This document shows positions 41,429-51,600 of a stretch of 64,000 nucleotides of DNA, in pieces; the first letter of the stretch is position 1; every line of letters begins with the position of its first letter. The stretch is from Bacteroidales bacterium (lineage in GTDB: Bacteria; Bacteroidota; Bacteroidia; Bacteroidales; JAADJA01): NCBI GenBank assembly GCA_020438105.1, contig JAGQVE010000001.1, positions 62,001 through 126,000 of the forward strand. The letters run 5' to 3'. Made by a program: the position numbers and the translations under genes. The notes under the pieces were generated by a model. That model had not been told where the DNA came from. It worked only from the letters and a program-made list of their open reading frames with translations, and ran no database searches.

Positions 41429-44254
41429 ATGTTAAAATTCGACATCTCAAAATACGATCCCAGAACATATATTTTAATTAAGGGTGCCCGTATGCACAAC
41501 CTTAAAAATATTGATTTGGCCATACCCAAAAATAAGCTTGTTGTAATTACCGGATTGTCAGGATCTGGCAAATCCTCCCTTGCCTTCGACACGCTTTTTG
41601 CCGACGGTCAGCGCAGGTATGTTGAAAGCCTGAGTGCATATGCCCGGCAATTTCTTGGCAGGATGAGCAAACCTGACGTAGATTTTATCAAAGGAATTGC
41701 ACCGGCCATAGCTATCGAACAGAAAGTAAACACCCGCAATCCGAGATCCACCGTTGGTACCTCCACCGAAATTTATGAGTATTTGAAATTACTCTTTGCT
41801 CGAATTGGAATTACATATTCGCCGGTATCCGGGGCTCTGGTTCAGCGACATACGGTGACCAATGTTACTGACTTTGTATTAGGTTTACCTGCTGATAGTA
41901 AAGTGCTGATATATGTCCCGTTAACTACTTCAGATAAAAAGAGATCGGTCAAGGATCAGCTCTCTGTTAGACTCCAGCAGGGATTTAGCAGGGTGATCCA
42001 CAAAAACGAAATTAAAAGAATTGATGATTTACTTGCCGAGAATACGAAAGTGGGTGATGAGCTTTTCCTGGTAATCGATCGGGTGATTGCAAAGCCTGGA
42101 GATGAAGAGTTGAGATCGAGGGTTGCAGATTCAATTCAAACTGCCTTTTTTGAAGGAAGCGGCCATTGTTATATTGAAGCAGAGGATAATGAGGGCAAAA
42201 AAACACATTCATTTTCAAATAAGTTTGAAGCAGACGGAATTGAATTTGAAGAACCTTCAGAAAATCTTTTTAGTTTCAATAATCCTTTCGGCGCTTGTAA
42301 AAAATGTGAAGGATTTGGCAGTGTAATAGGTATTGATCCTGACCTGGTAATCCCGAACAAAAGCCTTTCGGTTTACGAAGAAGCCATTGTTTGCTGGAAA
42401 GGCGAAAAAATGAGCGAGTGGAAGGATGTATTGGTGAAAAATGCTTACAAATTCGATTTCCCGATACATAAACCCATCTATGAACTGACTCCTCAGCAAT
42501 ATGAACTTCTGTGGACCGGGAATTCGCATTTTTACGGGCTGAATGATTTCTTCAAATATGTCGAGGAACAAACCTACAAAATCCAGTATCGGGTAATGCT
42601 TTCCCGCTATCGTGGCAAAACCATTTGCCCTGACTGCAAAGGTACACGGCTCCGAAAAGATGCAGGATACGTTAAGATCAATGGAAGATCGATCAATGAA
42701 ATTGTACTTATGCCGGTTGGTGATGTAAACTCTTTTTTTAACAACATTGAATTGTCCGATCATGAGTTTAAAGTGGCCAAACGATTGTTGATTGAAATAA
42801 AAAACCGGTTACAGGTACTGATTGATGTTGGATTGGGATACCTTACTCTGAACCGCCTTTCAAACACACTATCCGGAGGTGAATCTCAAAGGATTAACCT
42901 GGCAACTTCGCTGGGGAGCAGCCTGGTGGGTTCGCTTTATATTTTGGATGAACCAAGTATCGGATTGCATCCACGAGATACACATCGGCTGATCAAAGTT
43001 TTAAAACAGCTTCGCGACGCCGGAAACACGGTTATCATTGTGGAACACGATGAGGAAATCATTAAGGCGGCTGATGAAATCATCGACATCGGGCCTGCTG
43101 CCGGAATACACGGAGGAGAATTGGTATTTCAGGGTAAATTTGATGAACTTTCAAAATCGAAGGAAAGCTTTACAGCAAAATATATGACGGGTGGTCTTAA
43201 AATAGATATTCCAAACCGCCGTCGCAAATGGAAAAATCACATTGAAATTCTGGGTGCTCGCGAAAATAACCTGAAAGGTATTAATGTAAAATTCCCGTTA
43301 AATACCTTTACCTGTATTACTGGTGTGAGTGGATCCGGTAAAACTTCACTGATCAAACATATCTTATATCCGGTGATCAGAAAAATGAAAGGCGGGTATG
43401 GTGAAAAAACCGGGAAATACGGCAAACTTGAAGGTGATTATCAACTGATTTCGCACATTGAATTAGTTGATCAAAATCCGATAGGAAGGTCCTCCCGATC
43501 GAACCCGGCAACTTATGTAAAAGCCTATGACGATATTCGGTCGCTTTATGCCAGCCAGCAACTGGCAAAGGTACGCGGTTATAAGCCAGGATATTTTTCC
43601 TTTAATGTGGAAGGTGGGCGCTGTGAGGAGTGTGAAGGCGAAGGTGTTGTTAAAATTGAAATGCAGTTCATGGCCGATATTTACCTTAAGTGCGAATCAT
43701 GCGATGGTAAAAGGTTTAAAGATGAAGTACTGGATGTTAAATTCCATGGAAAAGACATCAATGATGTGCTCAACATGACTATCAACCAGGCCATCGATTT
43801 TTTTGGCACCGATAAAAAAGCGACTGCTTCAGAGCATAAAATCGTTGAAAAGCTAATGCCTCTCCAGGATGTGGGCTTAGGTTATCTTGGCCTGGGCCAA
43901 TCATCAAGCACCTTATCCGGTGGTGAAGCTCAGCGTGTTAAACTGGCGTTGTTTCTGAGTAAAGGAGCCAATGAATCACCCACACTTTTTATTTTTGATG
44001 AACCCACTACCGGCTTGCATTTTCATGATATTTCTAATTTATTAAAAGCTTTTGATGCCCTTATTGAAAAAGGCCATAGCGTGCTCGTTATTGAGCATAA
44101 TACAGATGTAATAAAATATGCAGACTGGGTAATTGATCTCGGGCCCGAAGGAGGCGAAAAAGGAGGATCAATTGTGTTTGAAGGAACCCCCGAAGATTTG
44201 GCAAAACAGAAATCCTCCTATACCGGACAGTTTTTAAAAGAAAAGTTTTCCTGA
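41429..44254 (+). CDS. uvrA: Excinuclease ABC subunit A
   Basis: A 941-residue damage-recognition ATPase of nucleotide excision repair. The first ABC half has Walker A GLSGSGKSSLAFDTLF (about 35-50) and signature LSGGESQRINLATSLG. The second has GVSGSGKTSLIKHIL and LSGGEAQRVKLALFLS, with FIFDEPTTGLHFHD. Zinc sites: CKKCEGFGSV, CPDCKGTR and CEECEGEGVV with CESCDGKRF. Length matches E. coli UvrA (940). It is a single gene with its own promoter, upstream of the zinc-uptake operon. Confidence 0.98.
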   Translation: MLKFDISKYDPRTYILIKGARMHNLKNIDLAIPKNKLVVITGLSGSGKSSLAFDTLFADGQRRYVESLSAYARQFLGRMSKPDVDFIKGIAPAIAIEQKVNTRNPRSTVGTSTEIYEYLKLLFARIGITYSPVSGALVQRHTVTNVTDFVLGLPADSKVLIYVPLTTSDKKRSVKDQLSVRLQQGFSRVIHKNEIKRIDDLLAENTKVGDELFLVIDRVIAKPGDEELRSRVADSIQTAFFEGSGHCYIEAEDNEGKKTHSFSNKFEADGIEFEEPSENLFSFNNPFGACKKCEGFGSVIGIDPDLVIPNKSLSVYEEAIVCWKGEKMSEWKDVLVKNAYKFDFPIHKPIYELTPQQYELLWTGNSHFYGLNDFFKYVEEQTYKIQYRVMLSRYRGKTICPDCKGTRLRKDAGYVKINGRSINEIVLMPVGDVNSFFNNIELSDHEFKVAKRLLIEIKNRLQVLIDVGLGYLTLNRLSNTLSGGESQRINLATSLGSSLVGSLYILDEPSIGLHPRDTHRLIKVLKQLRDAGNTVIIVEHDEEIIKAADEIIDIGPAAGIHGGELVFQGKFDELSKSKESFTAKYMTGGLKIDIPNRRRKWKNHIEILGARENNLKGINVKFPLNTFTCITGVSGSGKTSLIKHILYPVIRKMKGGYGEKTGKYGKLEGDYQLISHIELVDQNPIGRSSRSNPATYVKAYDDIRSLYASQQLAKVRGYKPGYFSFNVEGGRCEECEGEGVVKIEMQFMADIYLKCESCDGKRFKDEVLDVKFHGKDINDVLNMTINQAIDFFGTDKKATASEHKIVEKLMPLQDVGLGYLGLGQSSSTLSGGEAQRVKLALFLSKGANESPTLFIFDEPTTGLHFHDISNLLKAFDALIEKGHSVLVIEHNTDVIKYADWVIDLGPEGGEKGGSIVFEGTPEDLAKQKSSYTGQFLKEKFS

Positions 44255-44283
44255 TCAATTTAACGGATCATTATCGTTTTCTT

Positions 44284-44291
44284 TATTTTTG
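44284..44291 (+). promoter_or_regulatory. -7 promoter box of the zinc operon
   Basis: TATTTTTG exactly fits TAnnTTTG, 20 bases before the fur-family ATG. A clear palindromic Zur operator is not apparent in the 57-base gap. Confidence 0.45.
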
Positions 44292-44311
44292 CAACAAAGT
44301 CGCATATTTTA

Positions 44312-44701
44312 ATGAAAACAGATCAAATACTTGAAGAACACCGGTTGTCCAAAACCTCTGGAAGGAGGGAAATTTTGCAGGTCTTTTTGAAGAAGAATAT
44401 TGCATTATCAGAAAAAGATATCAAGGATGAACTGGGAGTTCAGTGCGACAGGGCGACCATTTACCGAACCCTGAACACCTTTGTGAAAAATGGTATTCTT
44501 CATGCCATTCTCAATGATGATGGCCCGGTTAAATATGTCATCAAAAAGGAACCGGAAGATCATATTCATTTTAAATGTACATCGTGTGGCAGCATCGTTT
44601 GTATGCCAGAAATTACGGTAGCAAATATCAATCTACCGAAAGGATTTACCAGGGTGGAAAGCAATTTTTTAGTAATTGGAACCTGTAATCAATGTAACTG
44701 A
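44312..44701 (+). CDS. Fur-family transcriptional regulator, probably Zur-like
   Basis: A 129-residue Fur-family repressor. N-terminal winged helix (about 1-80): SKTSGRREILQVFLKKN, DRATIYRTLNTFVKNGIL. The dimerisation domain has DHIHFKCTSCGSIVCMPEI with a C-x-x-C zinc site and ends in GTCNQCN (second C-x-x-C), together the structural zinc. It is the first gene of an operon with ZnuA, ZnuC and ZnuB homologs; the stop overlaps the znuA start by one base. That context makes a zinc-sensing repressor more likely than an iron one. Confidence 0.85.
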   Translation: MKTDQILEEHRLSKTSGRREILQVFLKKNIALSEKDIKDELGVQCDRATIYRTLNTFVKNGILHAILNDDGPVKYVIKKEPEDHIHFKCTSCGSIVCMPEITVANINLPKGFTRVESNFLVIGTCNQCN

Positions 44702-45588
44702 TGAAAACATCCACATTATACCTATTCACCGGCTTCATATTTTCTTTTGCACTGATTTCAGGTTTGACAGGTTGCCAGCAAACATCAGAAAATAAAGAGA
44801 AGGATATAATCACTGTTAGTATATTGCCTTATCAATATTTCGTTGAAAAAATCGCTGGAAATCTGTTCACCTGTGAAGTGATGATTCCTCCCGGAGCCAG
44901 CCCGGCAAGTTATGAACCCACCCCAAGGCAGGTAATGAATTTATCCAACTCAAAACTTTATCTCCTGAGCGGATATCTTGCCTATGAACAAAACTGGGTA
45001 AAAAACTTCAAGGCCAACCTTCCAAACCTTGAGTTTTATAATACATCGCAGGGCCTGAACCTCATTAAAAATGAGATTAAAAATCATGATGACCATGATC
45101 ACGGACCGATAGAGCCGCACGTGTGGACTTCCCCACAAAATGTTAAGATCATTTCACAAAACATTGCCGATGCACTCATAAAAATTAAACCTGAAAATAA
45201 ATCCATTTTCCTTAAAAATCTGGAGCAGTTTCACAAGGAAATTGATAGCATTGATTTTACCATTAATCAGCTATTGATGGCTAAAACGAACCGGTCATTT
45301 ATCATATATCATCCCGCATTAACGTATTTTGCGCACGACTATAAGCTCACCCAAATTCCGATTGAACAAGAGGGCAAGGAACCATCAGTAAAGCATATTA
45401 GAGCTGTTGCTGATTTTGCAATTGAGAATAAAATCAAGGTGATTCTTATCCAAAAACAATTTAATAAAGAAGAAGCTAAAACACTGGAGCAGGAAATTGG
45501 TGGCAAAATTGTCGAAATTGATCCGCTTGCCTTTGATTGGGAAAATGAGATGATCTTTATTGCAAAACAATTATCCGAAAACCTATAA
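44701..45588 (+). CDS. znuA: Zinc/metal ABC transporter substrate-binding lipoprotein
   Basis: A 295-residue cluster A-I metal-binding lipoprotein. Lipobox LISGLTGC near residue 22. Metal-ligand features: PYQYFVEKIAG, GASPASYEPTPRQV, a short His-rich loop NHDDHDHGPIEPHVWTSP, FIIYHPALTYFAHDYKL and the Asp-containing EIDPLAFDWENE. The loop with His-Asp repeats is the zinc-type marker. It captures metal in the periplasm for the ZnuCB-type pump encoded next, 8 bases downstream. Confidence 0.92.
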   Translation: MKTSTLYLFTGFIFSFALISGLTGCQQTSENKEKDIITVSILPYQYFVEKIAGNLFTCEVMIPPGASPASYEPTPRQVMNLSNSKLYLLSGYLAYEQNWVKNFKANLPNLEFYNTSQGLNLIKNEIKNHDDHDHGPIEPHVWTSPQNVKIISQNIADALIKIKPENKSIFLKNLEQFHKEIDSIDFTINQLLMAKTNRSFIIYHPALTYFAHDYKLTQIPIEQEGKEPSVKHIRAVADFAIENKIKVILIQKQFNKEEAKTLEQEIGGKIVEIDPLAFDWENEMIFIAKQLSENL

Positions 45589-45596
45589 ACGCTGTT

Positions 45597-46355
45597 ATGA
45601 CTGACAAAAAGCTAATACTGACAATTACAAAATTAACCACAGGTTATAATAGCAGCCCGGTATTAAATAACATTAACTTTTCTGTTTACAGTGATGATTT
45701 TATTGGGGTAATCGGCCCAAATGGTGGTGGCAAAACAACCCTGGTAAAAGCAATTCTTGGATTGATAAAACCATGGATTGGTAAAGTTGTTTATGCCAGG
45801 GAAATTGATAAAAACGGAGGAATTGGTTATCTTCCACAAATCAATAACATCGACAGAAAATTCCCGATATCAGTAATGGACGTGGTTTTGTCGGGACTGG
45901 TGCGCAAACAGCGTTTATTTAAGGGCTTTAGTAAAAAGGAAAAAATAGGAGCTTCACAGCTTATTGAGGAGATGGGGATCGGAGAACTTAGTTTAAAACC
46001 CATTGGAGAACTTTCCGGAGGCCAGTTGCAGCGGGTATTTTTAAGCAGGTCGGTGATCTCAAACCCCTCGTTGCTCATCCTCGACGAACCAAATACTTAC
46101 GTTGATAACAATTTCGAAAGTGAACTGTATGAAAAGCTGCGAACTCTCAATAAAAAAATGGCCATTATAATTGTATCGCATGATGTGGGCATGATCTCGA
46201 GCTACGTAAAAACCATTGCCTGTGTAAATAAGGAATTGCATTACCACGAATCGAATATTATTAGTGAGGAGCAACTACAATCATATAACTGTCCGATAAA
46301 ACTGATCACGCACGGCGATGTACCACATACGGTGCTCGGTCAGCATAAACATTAA
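45597..46355 (+). CDS. znuC: Zinc/metal ABC transporter ATP-binding protein
   Basis: A 252-residue ABC ATPase. Walker A GPNGGGKTTLVKAILG (about 39-54), Q-loop YLPQINNIDRKFP, signature LSGGQLQRVFLSRSV, Walker B LLILDEPNTYVD and switch VSHDVGM. Its C-terminal tail is His-rich (HTVLGQHKH). It powers the permease encoded 4 bases downstream. Confidence 0.94.
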   Translation: MTDKKLILTITKLTTGYNSSPVLNNINFSVYSDDFIGVIGPNGGGKTTLVKAILGLIKPWIGKVVYAREIDKNGGIGYLPQINNIDRKFPISVMDVVLSGLVRKQRLFKGFSKKEKIGASQLIEEMGIGELSLKPIGELSGGQLQRVFLSRSVISNPSLLILDEPNTYVDNNFESELYEKLRTLNKKMAIIIVSHDVGMISSYVKTIACVNKELHYHESNIISEEQLQSYNCPIKLITHGDVPHTVLGQHKH

Positions 46356-46359
46356 AAAA

Positions 46360-47202
46360 ATGGCTGATTTACTGCAATATAATTTTTTCATCAATGCCCT
46401 TCTGGCAGCACTTTTCACAAGCATATCCTGTGGAATAATCGGCACTTATATCGTGTCGAAGCGGATAGTTTTTATTAGCGGCGGAATAACTCATACTTCC
46501 TTCGGAGGTGTAGGTTTGGGATATTTCGCTGGTATCAATCCTTTGATCGGAGCAGCTATTTTCAGCCTTTTATCTGCCTTTGGAATTGAGTATATGAGTA
46601 AAAAAATTGCGATACGTGAGGATAGCGCCATCGCGATAATGTGGTCTTTCGGAATGGCTCTCGGGATCATATTTATTTATTTAACACCCGGTTATGCCCC
46701 CAACTTAATGAGTTATCTGTTTGGATCAATATTAACAGTAAGTACCGGAGAAATTGTTCTAACCGGGATTCTGGCAATAGTAATTTTGGCATTCTTTATT
46801 ATCTTTTACAAAATCATCCTTTTTATCGCATTTGATCAGGAATTCAGCCATACACGTAGTATCCCCGTTGGCTTTTTCAATTATCTCATCATGGCATTAA
46901 TTGCCCTTACCATTGTTTTAAGTATAAAGGTTGCCGGCATCATATTAATTTTATCCTTACTAACTATCCCACAAGCTATTGCAAACTTATTTGTGACCGA
47001 CTTTAAAAAAATTGCGATCTGGTCAGTTTTTATCGGTTTTTCGGGAGCAATGGGCGGGCTAATGGGCTCCTGGTACCTCGACATACCATCCGGGGCATCC
47101 ATTATTTTCACGCTGGTAATTCTTTTTTTGATATTCAGGACCTATAAGTCGCTCTTTTTGAAGTCGAAACAGTCAAAATCAAACCCCGCCAGCCAGATTT
47201 AA
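46360..47202 (+). CDS. znuB: Zinc/metal ABC transporter permease
   Basis: About 280 residues from the ATG at 46360 (MADLLQYNFFINALLAALF); a longer frame from 46318 would overlap znuC heavily. Eight or nine hydrophobic helices of the ABC-3 family: GTYIVSKRIVFISGGITHTSFGG, DSAIAIMWSFGMALGI, and LTIPQAIANLFVTDFKK, the coupling motif to the ATPase. It forms the membrane channel of the uptake system. It is the last gene of the operon. Confidence 0.93.
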   Translation: MADLLQYNFFINALLAALFTSISCGIIGTYIVSKRIVFISGGITHTSFGGVGLGYFAGINPLIGAAIFSLLSAFGIEYMSKKIAIREDSAIAIMWSFGMALGIIFIYLTPGYAPNLMSYLFGSILTVSTGEIVLTGILAIVILAFFIIFYKIILFIAFDQEFSHTRSIPVGFFNYLIMALIALTIVLSIKVAGIILILSLLTIPQAIANLFVTDFKKIAIWSVFIGFSGAMGGLMGSWYLDIPSGASIIFTLVILFLIFRTYKSLFLKSKQSKSNPASQI

Positions 47203-47301
47203 ATATACTGTTATATTTGAAACAAACAGTACCGGAAATTGTATAAATCACTATCAATAACACTGCTAACTAGCTTTAATAGAAATAACTTGACACGATT
47301 A

Positions 47302-48348
47302 ATGAACATACGATATAAGTTTCCGGCTGCTGTTCTTTTTCTAATTTTTATTAACACAACTACCTTTTGCCAGGAACCCTATTTCAGTCAGTATTTTAAT
47401 ACACCCTTACTCTATAATCCCGCAATGACAGGTTTAAGTGACGGATTAAAAGTCAGGGTTAATTATCGTAATCAATGGCCACAATATAACGATGATCTGA
47501 AAACATATAATTTTTCGATGGACGTGGCCGAACGCTTTATGCCCGGTGCAGGCGGACTTGGTATCATCTTCAACACCAACAAGGAAGGTGATGGTTTCAT
47601 CAGAAAAAATACTATAGGTGGTTTGGGCTCAGCCCGAATCCGTATGAGCAGGAACCTGGTAAGCCAGCTTGGTTTTATGGTCTCTTATGTTCAAAATCAA
47701 ATTGACAATAACGATTTTATTTGGAGCGACCAGCTGGATAACAGGCATGGGCTTTTGTATCCAACTTCGTCTTTTGCCGGTTTCGAAAACAAAAATGTAT
47801 CATATGCCGACATGAGTATTGGTGCCCTTTTGCATTACGAACAGGAATATATGAGCATGACTTATGGCGGAGCCATTCATCACCTTTTTAAGCCAAACGA
47901 GTCATTTTATAGTCTGGAAATGAATGTTCCACGCAAGTATGTTCTACATGCCAATTTTGTGATCCTTCAGGTGAGTAATGCCCGAAAAGGTTTCAGGTTT
48001 AATCCAGGGATTTTGTTCGAAAACCAGTCGGGATATAACACCTTCAGCTTGGGGACCAATGTATCAAAATCGGTTTTGTATGCAGGAGCCTGGTACAGAA
48101 ATAAAGATTCTCAGATTTATAACTACGAGTCCCTGACGTTGCTAGTGGGAATCAACATTCCGATGGTGAATAAATATAGCAGAATTAAAATGATGTATAG
48201 CTACGACATCAACATTGCCAATATGCCGGGTACTGGAGGATCACATGAAATCAGCCTCCGCTTTGAATTTGATCAAATTCACCTCGTAAAAAGTCAGGAT
48301 GCATTTGCTAATGATTATCCAATCATTTACGATCCTGTTATTTTCTAA
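47302..48348 (+). CDS. PorP/SprF-family type IX secretion system membrane protein
   Basis: About 348 residues from the ATG at 47302 (MNIRYKFPAAVLFLIFIN); the frame extends to 47239 without signal-like sequence. Signal peptide ends near FCQ, then the family hallmark EPYFSQYFNTPLLYNPAMTG, VRVNYRNQWP and many barrel strands, closing with SLRFEFDQIHL. The convergent neighbour is a giant PKD protein with a gliding-type C-terminal domain, the kind of cargo SprF-like proteins support. Function as its dedicated partner is inference. Confidence 0.92.
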   Translation: MNIRYKFPAAVLFLIFINTTTFCQEPYFSQYFNTPLLYNPAMTGLSDGLKVRVNYRNQWPQYNDDLKTYNFSMDVAERFMPGAGGLGIIFNTNKEGDGFIRKNTIGGLGSARIRMSRNLVSQLGFMVSYVQNQIDNNDFIWSDQLDNRHGLLYPTSSFAGFENKNVSYADMSIGALLHYEQEYMSMTYGGAIHHLFKPNESFYSLEMNVPRKYVLHANFVILQVSNARKGFRFNPGILFENQSGYNTFSLGTNVSKSVLYAGAWYRNKDSQIYNYESLTLLVGINIPMVNKYSRIKMMYSYDINIANMPGTGGSHEISLRFEFDQIHLVKSQDAFANDYPIIYDPVIF

Positions 48349-48566
48349 GAGCAATTCTAATCTACTTCTTCCTTAATTGTTTTTGTTGGCCTGTGAACAT
48401 CAATAGTTGATGGTTACATATAACCATTGCCTGTAACCATTCAATACTCCATTGAAGAAACAACACTGCTTTAACCAATTCCAAATAATGTTTGGGTGGA
48501 TAATTGCCACCCGACATCGAATACAAATACTGTTAAATAACATAAGGTGAATTATCAGGCAGGCAA

Positions 48567-48600
48567 AATAAAAAGGTCCGGACTGCAATCAATCCGGACC
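48567..48600 (-). terminator. Intrinsic terminator after the PKD-repeat gene
   Basis: GGTCCGGA (48575-48582) and TCCGGACC (48593-48600) form a perfect eight-pair stem around ten bases. On the minus strand it is followed by TTTTTATTTT. It lies 24 bases past the stop of the PKD-repeat gene. Confidence 0.9.
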
Positions 48601-48624
48601 AAAGTATTTTAATAATCTAAATTA

Positions 48625-51600
48625 TTATCTTACCAGGGTCACCACCCCATTTGTTTTAGGATCTATTTTATCATCAAACGACTGCCCTGTCCATACAGTA
48701 CCATCTTTAAATCGTCCTGCAGCTTTCCAGATATACATTCCCTGGGGCATAAGTACCCCGTCAGGATTGTAACCGTCCCAGCTCTCTGCCGGTGTTCCAT
48801 GTTCATCCAGCTCGTCTGATTCCCACATGAGATTACCTTTCAAGTCAAACACCTGCACTTCATAGGTTTCCAGGTTTACGCCTTTTGGTGTAAAATGGCT
48901 GATCTCATCATTGGGGTTATTTGGTGAAAACGCGGTTGGGAAATACAATCCCCTGAAGAAAATTTTAATTTTATGAATGGTTGTGTCAGAACATTTAAAA
49001 TCATCCGTAGTATTTGGAGGATAATCATTGTATGAAACAAGGGTTACACTGTAGGTGCTGTCATATTCATATACCTCCACCGGATCAGGAACCGTTGAAG
49101 TATTTCCATTTCCAAAATCCCATAAGTAATGGGTTGCAAATATTGAATTATTGGTAAACTTCACCCTTCCCTGAACACCACCATAATCGGTTGAAATTTT
49201 ATAATCACTAAAAGGAACCGGATATACAAGAAATGATTGTTGTGTTTCGCCACTGCACCCATGAGCCTTCATTTTCATGGTAACGGTATAATTATCAATA
49301 CGTGAGTAAGTATGCTGAGGATGCGAAACCGTAGAAGTATTGTCATCGCTCAGATAATCACCAAAATTCCAATGCCATTGAGTAATTTCAAGTTTTGTAC
49401 TGTCATAATCAGGAATAAATGTGGCGGCATTGTTCAAACATGGATTTTTTATTAAAAATTCAAAATCTGGTGCAAAATTCACATAAGCCGGGGTGGTATC
49501 TGTAGTGGAACAACCATGCAGAGATGTGATTTGAAGTGAAACTTTAAATTCACCGGTATCTGCAAACATGTGAACCGGATTTTGCATATTCTCAATAGTC
49601 CCGTCTCCAAAATCCCATTTCCACTCCACTCCGGGATCATTGGGTACATATATGGAAGCATCATTAAATTGAATTTCCTGACCAAAACAAACCCCCAGAC
49701 CTGCAGTATCAACACGGGCAAAAGGATACTCAAATACTTCCAGGGTTTGATACATTGTATCCGTCATAAAATAGCCGTAAACTGTTGCTGACAGGCCAAA
49801 TTTAACGTTATACACTCCCGGGAACATATACCGGTGTAATATGGTATCATGCGGGGAATAATAGGTGCTGTCAGTCCCGTCGCCAAAATCCCAGTACCAG
49901 TCTTCAAATCCTGCTGAAATCGGACTGTAGGAATTATCCAGGAACATGGTAGTATCGCCCAAACATACAAATTGATGCTGAAAATCGGCAATAACGGCAT
50001 TACCAGCATACACCATCTGAATAATATCATCATAACCACCAAACCGATCCCAGACTTTAAGATAAACTTCATACCATCCTTCGGCAGGATATATCCATGT
50101 TGGAGTAGCTGTGCCAGTGGCGGTATCAAGGCTGGTGGTAGGATCCCCAAAATCCCAATACCAGTCGATAATAGTATTTGATGGTTGCGATTCGTCAAAA
50201 AAGAAAGATTCAAGTGTAACATCTGAAGCATAGGTGAAATTTGCTTCCGGGAAATCAGTTATTACAATGGAGTCGCAATATATATCACTGCACCCGTTAA
50301 AATCAAATACGGTTAAACAAATTTCATAAACTCCCGCAGTATCATACGTATGGATTACAGGATTTATATTGTTTGCAGAGGTTCCGTCACCAAAATCCCA
50401 CATTCTGTTTATTACAGGCGATCCATGTCCAACTGAATTATCATTAAAAGTTACCGGAATACTAAGAGCCACCGTATCTGGCATAACATACATCGCTTCT
50501 GGAAGTGAATCGATGGTAATTGTTTGCTGCACCATGTCGTTACAACCGTAAATATTTTCCACCGAAAGTGAAACCTGGAATGGCCCCGGTGTAGAAAAAA
50601 GGTGTGAAGGCTCAAACAAAACTGAGGAGTTATTACCCATTGATCCCGGATCTCCAAAATCCCACATCCAACTGCTTATTTCAGTATTTGCACTATCAGT
50701 TAAGTTTACAAAATAGGTGGTATCACCAAAACATGAAGTAACTGCACTAAATGCTGCTTCAGGCTGCCCCGCAACATAAATCTCTTCTATATATGGAACC
50801 GAGGAACAACCATCGCTATTGATAACGACCAGGGTTACGGTGTAATTTCCAATATTGTTAAACTCATGACATGGATCTTTCAAAGTACTTATATTGCCAT
50901 CTCCAAAATTCCATATCCATGAGTTGATGGTATCAGCATTAGCAATGGACTCATCAGTAAAACATGTTTGCATGCCAACACAGGTAGCAGTATGCGAAAA
51001 TGCAGCTACCGGCAAAGTATCAACCAACACCGGCACAATAGAATCATCAAAACAGCCAAGTTCGTTTTCGACTGTTAAAACTACATCATACAAACCGTGA
51101 TTGCTGTAGGTATAATTTGGATTCTGAATTACTGAAGTTCCTGATCCATCGCCAAAATCCCAATCCCAGTTTATTATTGGAGATGCATCAAAAGTTGACT
51201 CATTGGTAAAAAATGTTGTTTGTCCGAAACAAACTACATCAAAGTCAAAAGCAGCAGTTGGTTTTTCAATCAATATCTGCTTGGTAGTATCATGGCTACA
51301 ACCATTGGCATTGGTAACCTGCAAAAAAACATCATAGGTACCATTCGCCGTAAACATATATTGAGGATTTTGATCAGTGGAGGTAAACCCACCAAAATCC
51401 CAGAAATAGGTTAATTCGCCTCCGGCATTCGGAACAGATGCATCATTGAACTGGATCATCACGCCAGGGCATTGCGAATTATAGGTAAAATCGGCTACAG
51501 GTAATAAATTTACAGTTACAGGACCAACAACAGAATCCATACACCCCAAATCGGTCACAATCTTAAATTTCACATCAAATGTTCCCGCTGTTGTATAAAT

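Noticed and set aside
46318..46359. Upstream start for znuB
   Set aside because: It would overlap znuC by 38 bases and add charged residues before the first membrane helix.
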